Of a stretch of 64,000 nt of DNA, positions 56,263 through 64,000 are shown one piece after another. The number at the start of each line of letters is the position of its first letter. Within the stretch, counting starts at the first letter, position 1. Source of the stretch: Patagioenas fasciata. Lineage: Eukaryota > Chordata > Aves > Columbiformes > Columbidae. The notes under the pieces are model-generated. The model did no database searches. It worked only from the letters and a program-made list of their open reading frames with translations, and was not told where the DNA came from. Both the position numbers and the translations under genes were made by a program. The DNA lies in assembly GCF_037038585.1 (NCBI RefSeq), contig NC_092559.1:11332488-11396487 (forward strand), in the 5' to 3' direction.

Positions 56263-57090
56263 CAGTATCACAGTATCACAGTATCACAGTATGTTTGGGA
56301 TTGGAAGGGACCTCAAAAGATCATCTAGTCCAATCGCCCTGCTGGAGCAGGAACGCCTAGGTGAGGTCGCACAGGAATGTCTCCAGGCGGGCTTTGAATG
56401 TCTCCAGGGAAGGAGACTCCACAACCTCCCTGGGCAGCCTGTTCCAGTGCTCTGTTACCCTCACTGAGAAGAAGTTCTTTCTCAAATTTAAGTGGAACCG
56501 CTTGTGTTCCAGCTTGATCCCATTGCCCCTTGTCCTATCATTGTTTGCCACTGAGAAGAGCCTGGCTCCATCCTCGTGGCACTCACCCTTTATATATTTA
56601 TAAACATTAATAAGGTCACCCCTCAGTCTCCTCTTCTCCAAACTAAAGAGACCCAACTCCCTCAGCCTTTCTTCATAAGGGAGGTGCTCCACTCCCTTAA
56701 TCATCTTTGTAGCCCTACGCTGGACCCTCTCCAGCAGTTCCCTGTCCTTCTTGAACTGAGGGGCCCAGAACTGGACACAATATTCCAGATGGGGTCTCAA
56801 CAGGGTGGAGTAGAGGGGAAGGAGGACCTCTCTCGATCTACTGACCACCCCCCTTGTAATACACCCAAGGATGCCATTAGCCTTCCTGGCCACAAGGGCA
56901 CAGTGCTGGCTCATGGTCATCCTGTTGTCCACCAGGACCCCCAGGTCCCTTTCCCCTACACTGCTCTCTAATAGGTCATTCCCCAACCTATACTGGAACT
57001 TGGGATTGTTCCTGCCCAGATGCAGGACTCTACACTTTCCCTTGTTAAATTCCATCAGGTTATCCCCCGCCCAACTCTCCAGCCTGTCCA
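56263..57090 (-). mobile_element. CR1 LINE in minus orientation, running into the gap
   Basis: The 3' end carries four CACAGTAT-type octamers (56263-56291). The ORF2 C-terminal frame runs leftward from the gap, through [22 protein letters not shown] and [12 protein letters not shown], to 56357 without a break. The 5' end is lost at the gap. Confidence 0.9.
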
Positions 57091-57103
57091 NNNNNNNNNN
57101 NNN
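57091..57103. other. 13-base run of N (assembly gap)
   Basis: CR1 lies on the left and env on the right; the true distance is unknown. Confidence 0.98.
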
Positions 57104-57550
57104 GGCACTCGACATAATGTTGTTGAAAGAAAATGGTGTCTGTGGATATTTGAAAGACAGAATGGATCATTGCTGCATCCATATTCCAAACGTAACTTCG
57201 GAGGTCGAGAAGGACATTTCTCAACTCACCCAAACAGAGATGGAGCTGCAAAAGGAAAAGCAGGATGCAGAACAGAGCTGGATAGGAGCTCTGTTGGATT
57301 CATTTGGTTTAAATTTGGGAGGATGGGTACATTCACTATTAGAAAGTGTAGTTGTACTTACAATTGTGATTATACTTCTTTGTTTATTACATGTAGGTAT
57401 TAAACGTGTGATTAGTCAAACAAATGCTAAGAATAATTGCATTTTCAGTGTCCTGAGTAGGAATTATGTTAATCCTATATTTGACAGTCCTCCAGCTAGC
57501 CCTCCAGCTTATGAACTGTCACATTTGCCAAATCACCAATCAAATCAATA
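57104..57550 (+). pseudogene. env: Retroviral env TM subunit, 5' end lost at the gap
   Basis: An open frame with ALDIMLLKENGVCGYLK, in the position of an immunosuppressive-type segment. A Cys lies nine residues before a CysCys pair (CGYLKDRMDHCC), then an NVTS sequon, a heptad helix (KDISQLTQTEMELQKEKQ), a membrane anchor (VVVLTIVIILLCLLHVGI) and a tail ending in ASPPAYELSHLP. The 149 readable codons end at TAA. The N-terminal part is missing only because of the gap, so integrity cannot be judged. Confidence 0.8.
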
Positions 57551-57602
57551 ATTGAAGAAGTTGATTGAAGTGAAAATGCATTGTCTAAAGAAAAGCATTT
57601 TC

Positions 57603-57614
57603 AAAGGGGGGAGA
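57603..57614 (+). promoter_or_regulatory. Polypurine tract before LTR 57615
   Basis: AAAGGGGGGAGA lies directly before TGTTAG. Confidence 0.8.
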
Positions 57615-58197
57615 TGTTAGTAACAGAATCAACTTTACAAGATGTTTCCTTCCATGTTCCTTTATGGAACAGGAGAATCAACTTTACAAGATGTTTCCTT
57701 CCATGTTCCCTTTTGGAACAGGTCAGGATGGGCCTTCGCTAGCTCTACCCTGGATATCGCTGGATCTGTTACAGTTGGATTAACATTAAGATAGCAACCA
57801 ACCTTGTAACCATGGAATTCTTGTATTCAGTAACCAAACTCTATTCTTAAAGTTGACATAGATTTATGGTATATTCTTATAAGGCAGGTAACTGTAACCG
57901 AGCCTAATTCTTAAGGTGGACAGAGATTTACGATATATTCTTTTAAAGTTGGTACCTTAGAAAATAACTGGTAAACATAGCATCTTTTAGATAGGAAGTT
58001 TGTGTCAGAATAGGTGTGGAATATGCTAATGGTTGTCAGGGGTTGTAATGAATATGTATGTGACTAACTTGTATAATAAGGTGTAGTCTGAATCACCTGT
58101 TCGAAGCCAGCTTTGGGTGCAAACCCCTGGTTTCCCAGCGCTGAAATAAAGCACCGCATATAACTACGTCCGTGGTTATGTGTCCTGATTGGTAACA
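57615..58197 (+). mobile_element. 3' LTR of the env-bearing provirus
   Basis: 583 bp, TGTTA...TAACA with perfect 5-bp terminal inverted repeats and AATAAA at 58145-58150. It contains a direct repeat of about 42 bp (TCAACTTTACAAGATGTTTC at about 57629 and 57675). Confidence 0.82.
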
Positions 58198-58481
58198 ACT
58201 GCGCAGCTGCAACCAGGAGGAGCCGGAGGTGGAGACTATGGAAATGGTCTCCCGGAAGTAATTGTAATAAGAACCGCCTTCTCGTAGAAAGGTTATGAAT
58301 ATGTATAGGCGTTCCTAAAACTTTAATGAATATGTAACACTTTACTGCATTTAACCAAGTTCACAGCTACTGTAATTTTACACACGTATTAGGTGAAATG
58401 ATTCCCTGCGTGTCCGGCGTCGTAAATAAATACATACCTTCCTTATTTACCTCAAGGGCTGTAAGGTCATTCTGTGCCTCA
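58198..58481 (+). mobile_element. LTR Y fragment
   Basis: Reverse complement of 16399-16690, with AATAAA at 58426-58431, ending CCTCA. It abuts the preceding LTR with no spacer. Confidence 0.78.
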
Positions 58482-58529
58482 AAGTGAGTACAATATTGTT
58501 TCAAACTTTCTTTTATCAGGATTCCCCAC

Positions 58530-58640
58530 TAAGTTACTCTAATGTGTAAGGATGCATCCTAAGGAGAGCAAGATGGTACTTCAGTATTCTAATGGAACAG
58601 GTTCCCATTTTTTTGTTATGTCCCTGATTTTGGAGGGTGA
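58530..58640 (-). mobile_element. ERVK interior fragment
   Basis: Matches 50180-50290 and the reverse complement of 27060-27150 (GGATGCATCCTAAG landmark). Confidence 0.65.
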
Positions 58641-59347
58641 AAAACATATCTGCATATACTTTCTTACACCGCGCACACTGTAATTTAACTCATGCCACGT
58701 GACTTAAATCAAGGTGTTTTAAGCTCATCTTCTGCTTTATACAGATCACAGGCTAAAGCATACCACCATAAACAGTAATTACTGTAATTAGCACACACTC
58801 AGACAGTTCACAGAGACACGGCTGGTTGGTTTTATGATTTACGAGTTACTTAATGATTTGGAATGGAATGCATGGTATGTCAGGCACTTACAAAAATACC
58901 ACGCAGTTGTAGACCAATTATTCCTTTTTCACTGACTTTTACCTTTTCCAGCAGCTGCAAAAGAGAGATTTCTGCATTACCCTTCACTCTTGCTAAGATT
59001 AGTCATTACCAAAAGTCCATCCTGGCCATCGAAATTGAGACACAGAAATCTCAGAGTTGCTCGATCTGCTCTCAAGATTGCTAGCTGCTGCCCACAAAGA
59101 GACTGCAGAAACTCGTGAGACATCTCTCCACGGCTTACTGGCTCCCCGCCAAATGCAATTAAATGGAAGTTTATTACAACATACTTTATCCGTTGTTTTT
59201 GTTGGAGGTCTTTTGTCTGCTCCTGCAATGAACAAAGCAAATGGAGATCTTTCCGAAAAAAAAAACAACTTTGGGGCACGCCAAAGCTGGCCGTTCTCAC
59301 CTATTCACATAGCCAACCAGAACACCCTCCTGCCTGGTTCACCAAAA
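58641..59347 (-). other. Internal sequence beside LTR Y with an unrecognised ORF
   Basis: The minus frame 58977-59300 (107 codons) contains FGGEPVSRGEMSHEFLQSLCGQQ and LRFLCLNFDGQDGLLV and appears to continue past a stop (SLLQLLEKVKVSEKGIIGLQL). It resembles no retroviral domain I know. An A run at 59259-59268 lies within it. It could be a decayed gag or a captured host sequence. Confidence 0.3.
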
Positions 59348-59631
59348 TGAGGTTCGGAAATGACTTTACAATCCTTGAGATTGTAAGGAAGGTATGTATT
59401 TACTTATTTACAGTGCCGGACACACGGGGAATCATTTCACCTAATATGTGTGTAAATTTGAAGTAGTTGTGAGCTTGGTTAAATGCAGTAAAGTGTTACA
59501 TATTCATGAAAGTTTTAGGAACAACACCTATACATATTCATAACCCATCCCTGAGAAGGCTGTTAGCTCTTTAAGTCTTTAAGTGTTAGTTCTTTAAGTC
59601 TTAATTAGATAACTGTTAATTCCCTGTAACA
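59348..59631 (-). mobile_element. LTR Y, internally deleted
   Basis: Both ends match 16399-17024 (TGAGG...CTGTAACA) but about 340 bp of the middle is missing. It forms the left border of the satellite. Confidence 0.78.
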
Positions 59632-62600
59632 CGGTTGGACTCTATAGTTCACTGCCAAGTGCTGTCGGGATTTGTTGGGCCCTGTCGAGTTCTGTCAGGT
59701 GCTGTTAGGCCCTGTGAGACTCTGTCATGCTGTGTCATGCTTTCTCAGGTACTGCTGGGCTCTGTCAAGCTTAGTCGAAGTCTGTCAGGCTCTGTCATAA
59801 CCTGGCAGGCTCTCTCAGTTTCTGGTAGGCTCTGTTAGGCCCTGTTGTGCTCTGTCAGGCTTTATCAGGCTCTTTCAGGCCCTGTCATGCTATTTCGGGC
59901 TCTGTTGTGCTTTATCTGGCTCTGTTGGTCCTTCTCAAGCTTTGTCGAGCACTATCAGGCTTAGTTGGACTCTGTCAATTTCTTTCAGATTCTGTTGGGC
60001 TCTTTCAAGCTCGCTCTGGCCCTGTCAGGCTCTGTCGAGATTTGTAAGGCTCTGTCAAGCTGTATCAGGCCTTATCAGGCTCTGTAATGCTTTGTTGAGC
60101 TCTTTTAGTCTCTGTCACACATTGTCAGCCTGTCAGGTCCTGCCGGGCTCTATCGTTCACCATCAGGGTCTGTTAGGATTTGGCAAACCCTCTTGAACTG
60201 TGTTGGGCTCTGGAAGGCCCTGTCGTGCTCTGTCAAGGCCTGGTGGTCTCTGTCAAGCTTTGTCGACCTCTTTCGGGCTTTGTCAGATATTGTTGGGCTC
60301 TATCAGGTTCGCTCAGGCTATACTGGGCTTTCTGGGGTTCGATCAGGCTCTGTCAGGCCATGTCAGGATTTGCAGGGCTCTGTTGAGTTTTCTCGGACTC
60401 TTTCAGGCCCTGTCAGTCTCTGTGTGGCTTTGCTGAAGTCTGTCGGTCTGTCACAAGCTCTGTCAGGCGCTGTCGGTCTCTGTCGAGCTTTTTTAAGCTC
60501 TTTCTGTCCTACCAGGCTATTTCAGGTTCTGTAAAGCCTTGTCAGGCCTTGTCAGGCTCTGTCAGTCTTTGTCAGGCTTTTTCATGCTTTTTTTCCCTTA
60601 TTCAGGCTTTGTCTGGATGTGTCAGGTTTTGTCAAGGTCCATTGAGTATTTTCGATGTCTTTCAGGCTACATTGGGTACTGTTGGTCTCTTTCAAGCTTT
60701 TTCAAGCTCTGTAGGGCTCTGTAATGCTTTGTTGAGCTCTTTCAGGCTCTATCGCGCTTTGTCCACCTCTGTCAGGCACTGCTGGACTCTATAGTTTGCT
60801 GTCAGGTGCTGTGGGGATTTGTTGGGCCCTGTCGAGTTCTGTTGGGCTATGTCAGGCCATGTTCGGCTCTGTCAGGCTTTGTCGGGCCCTGTGAGACTGT
60901 GGCAGGCTCTGTCAGGCTTTCTCAGGTTCTGTCAGTTTCTGTTGGGCTCTGTCAAGCTTTGTTAAGTCTGTGAGGCTCTGTCATGCCCTGGCGGACTCTG
61001 TCAAGCTTTGTTGAGCTCTTTTGGGCTCTGTTGAGTTCTTTCAAAATCTGTCAGGCCCTGTCAGGCTCTGTCAAGGTGTGTCAGGCCCTGTTGTGCTCTG
61101 TAATATTTTGTTGAGCTCTTTCAGTTTCTGTCATGCTTTGTCAGACTTGTCAGGCCCTGCTATAATTGAGAGTTCACTGTCAGGTGCCATCAGGATTTGT
61201 CGGGCCCCGTCGAGCTTTGTCGGGCACCGTCAGGCTTACTTGGGCTCTGTCAATTCCTGTTATGTTCTGACGGGTTCTTTCAAGCTCTGTCAGGCCCTGT
61301 CGTGCTCTGTCAGGCCCTGGTGGGCTCTGTCAAGGTTTTTCAAGCTCTGTTGCGCTCTATCGGGTTCTTCCAGGATCTGTCAGGCCCTGTCGGGCTCAGT
61401 CAGGATCTGTCATGCTGTGGCGATCTCTCTCAGTTTCTGATAGGCTCTGTCAGGACCTGTTGTGCTCTGTCAGGTCCTAGTGTGCTCTTTCAGGCCCTGT
61501 CATGCTCTTTCGGGCTCTGTCAGGCTTTATCTGGCTTTGTGGGGCCTTGTCGAGCTTTGTTGGGCTCTCTTGGGCTTAGTTGGACTCTGTGCATTCCTGT
61601 CAGGCTGTTTGGATCTTTCAAGCTCTGCCTGGCCCTGTCAGGCTCTGTCAATCTGTATCAGGCCCTGTCAGGCTCTGTAATGCTTTGCTGAGCTCTTTTA
61701 GTCTCTGTTGCACTTCGTCAGCCTCTGTCAGGTCCTCCCGGGCTCTATCATTTGCTATCAGGTGCTGTCAGGATTTGTTGAACCCTGTTGGGCTCTGTCG
61801 TACTCTGTGAGGCCCTGTCAGGTTCTGTCAGGATCTGTCGGGATCTGCTGGGCTTTCTCAGGCTTTGTCAGGCTCTGTCGTGATCTCTCAGATCATATCA
61901 GTCTATGTCGGGCTATTTTCGGGTATGTAGGGCACTGTTAATCTGTGTCATACCCTGTCAGGGTTTGTCGGGCCTTGTCAAACTCTTTCCAGGTCTTTTA
62001 GGCCGTGACGGGCTCTATGAATCTATGTCGAGTTTTCTAGGACATTTTTGGGCTGCGATGGGCTCTATCAAGCTTTGTTGGCTTCTGTCTGACTCTGTGA
62101 GGCCTGCTCAGGCTCTGTCCAGTTTTGTTGGGCTCTGTCAGACCCTATCAAGCGTTTTTGGGCAGTGTTGGGCTTTGCTGTGCTTTTTTGATCCCTGTCG
62201 GGCTTTGTCAGTCTCCGTCGCGATCTATCAGGCTCTGCTGGGATTTGTCAGGATTTGTAGGGCTCTGTCGGGTTCTGTCAGGCTCTGTTGACCTTTCTCA
62301 GGCTCTGTCGGGCTCTGTAGGGCTCTGTTGATCCCTGTCAGGTTTTGTAAGGCTCTCTCTAGGCTTTGTTAGTCTCTGTTTGGCTTTGTCGAGATCTGTC
62401 TATCTCTCTCAGGCTCTGCCAGGCTCTGTGTAGTCTGTCAAGCTTCTTTTGGGATCTTTCTTCCCTACAAGGCTCTGTCAGGCTCTGTCAGGCTTTATCA
62501 GGTTTGTCGGGCTTTGTTGGGACCTATTAGGCTCTCTCAGGCCTTGTCAGGATTTGTAGGGCTCTGTTGGGTTTTGCCAGGCTCTGTTGGGTATTGTCAA

Positions 62601-63230
62601 GCTCTGTCAGACTCTATCGGGCACTGTTGCACTCTTTAAAGCTTTGTTGGACCCTGTCAGGCTTTGTCGAGATCTCAAAGGCTCTGTCAAGCTGTGTCAG
62701 GTCCTCTCAGCCTCTATAATGCTTTGTTGAGCTCTTTCAGGTTCTGTCGCTCTTTGTCAATCTCTGTAATGTCCTGCCGGGCTCTATCATTTGCTATCAG
62801 GTGCTGGTAGGATTTGTCAAACCCTACTGAGGTGCTGGCAGGATTTGTCGAACCCTATTGAGCTGTGTTGGGCTCTGGTGGGCCCTGTCATGCTCTGTCA
62901 GGCCCTGATGGGCTCTGTCAAGTTTTGTCGTGCTCTATCAGGTTCTTGCAGGCTCTGTCAGTTCTTGGCGGGCTCTGTTGTTTTCTGTCGTGCTCTGTCA
63001 GGTCCTGTCAGGCTCTCTCAGGCTTTGTTGGGCCCTGGCATTCTCTGTCAGGCCCTGTGGAGTTCTGTCGGGCTCTGTCAGGCCAGGTTGGTCTCTGTCG
63101 GGCTTTGTCGGGCCCTGTGAGACTGTGTCGGGCTCTGTCAGGCTTTCTCAGGTTCTCTCAGTCTCTGTCATGCCGTGGTGGGCTCTGTCTAGCTTTGTCA
63201 AGCTCTGTTGGCCTCTCTTGGGTTTTGTCA
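59632..63230 (+). repeat. Decanucleotide satellite (TCTGTCAGGC)n, forward block
   Basis: About 3.6 kb of diverged 10-bp units, clearest at 62470-62500. Occasional phase slips occur. A longer landmark, CTCTAT(A/C)(G/A)TT...CAGGTGCTG...GGATTTGTTG, recurs at about 59640, 60150, 60790, 61170, 61745 and 62785, hinting at a higher-order unit of about 0.4-0.65 kb. Three units make ten codons without a stop in any forward frame, which explains the many long ORFs; they are not genes. Confidence 0.92.
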
Positions 63231-64000
63231 GAGCACGACAGAGCCCAATAAAACATGACAGATCCTGACAGAACATGACAGGGTCTGACAGAGCACAACA
63301 GTCTCACAGGGCCCGACAAAACCCGACAGAGCCCAACAGAACTCGAAAGGGCCCAACAAATCCAAACAGCACCTGACACCTAACTGTAGAGTGAAAGAGC
63401 CAAAAAGCACCCAGTGGAACCTGACAGAGCTTGACAATACCCAACAGAGCCTGACAAAACATGACAGAGCCCTACAAACCCAGACATGGCCTGAAAGAGC
63501 CTGATAGACCCCCAGAAATCCTGAAAGAGCCTCACAAAGCCTGAATAAGGGCAAGAATGCCCAAAAAAGCCTAACAAAGCCTAATATGTCCTGACGGAGC
63601 CCGATAAAGCCTGAAAAAGCCCAACAGATCTCGACAGATCCTGTCAGAAACCGACAAGGACTCAAAGAGCACGACAGGTCCCAACAAAGCCCAACAGAGC
63701 TTAACAAGGCCTGACAATTCCCAATAGAACCCCACAGAGCCCGCCAGGAACTGACAGAGTGTACAAGAGCCACATAGAGCCCGACAAAACCCGAGAGAGC
63801 CCAACAGAGCTCGACAAAGCTTGACAGAGCCCACCAGGGCCTGACAGAGCCCGACAGGGCCAGACAGAGGTTGAAAGAGCCCAACATAACCTTGCAGAAA
63901 TTGACAGTGCCCGACAAAGCTCGAAAAGGCCCAACAGATCCAGATGAAGTGTGACAGTGCTCAAAACAGTATGACAGGGTCTGAAAAAGCCTGATAGGGT
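63231..64000 (-). repeat. Decanucleotide satellite, inverted block
   Basis: From about 63231 the unit is the reverse complement (GCCTGACAGA type), and open frames switch to the minus strand. The higher-order landmark recurs in reverse near 63360-63395. The array continues past the window edge. Confidence 0.92.

Noticed and set aside
59635..63964. Many 60-230-codon frames
   Set aside because: Products of a 10-bp repeat without stops on one strand; repeat peptides of SVRLCQALSG type, not genes.
59632..64000. CRISPR-like regular repeats
   Set aside because: No spacers; a contiguous 10-bp satellite in a vertebrate genome.

Overview
The window looks like repeat-choked heterochromatin from a bird, most likely a W chromosome. 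The evidence is CR1 LINEs ending in 8-bp repeats, proviruses primed by tRNA-Trp, an ERVL-like family, a decanucleotide satellite and a broken HINT-like gene that could be a HINTW relic. The W assignment is inference. I see no intact host gene; almost everything is retroelement nested in retroelement.

Layout. 1-11895 is a minus-strand tandem of ERVL-like proviruses sharing one LTR (713-1374), with a young ERVK provirus (1515-5766, identical LTRs, long open gag and integrase frames) inserted in the 3' noncoding part. 11983-17061 is an older minus-strand provirus (env, RNase H-integrase, protease and gag relics) with a solo LTR in its own 5' LTR. 17062-22540 holds CR1 tails, a divergent relative of the ERVL Gag N-terminus, decayed gammaretrovirus-like pol and LTR fragments. 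22541-32160 is the only likely host DNA: a HINT-like pseudogene, a mariner-type MITE, a hAT MITE and a GC-rich stretch with a possible gene 3' end. It is split by a 6.9-kb ERVK provirus with a perfect 6-bp target duplication. 32160-46645 is mostly CR1, including an LTR inside a CR1 inside a CR1, and a CR1 inside an LTR. 46640-50640 has a gag relic and two ERVK pol pieces joined head to head. 50640-56262 is ERVK env split by a second ERVL-like provirus. 56262-59631 has CR1, a 13-base gap, a retroviral env TM gene with its LTR, and LTR fragments. 59632-64000 is satellite with a 10-bp period that flips orientation near 63231.

The most unusual item is the ERVL-like family. Where matrix would normally lie, its gag begins with a protein having three hydrophobic segments, then an Ala/Lys linker and a Cys/His cluster, then capsid-like sequence. 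Two copies break the join by different lesions, so the ancestor probably had a single membrane-anchored Gag. Gag and pro-pol lie in one frame separated by a UAG that both copies keep, a gammaretrovirus-like readthrough layout. Gene products are described as they stand; broken frames are left broken.
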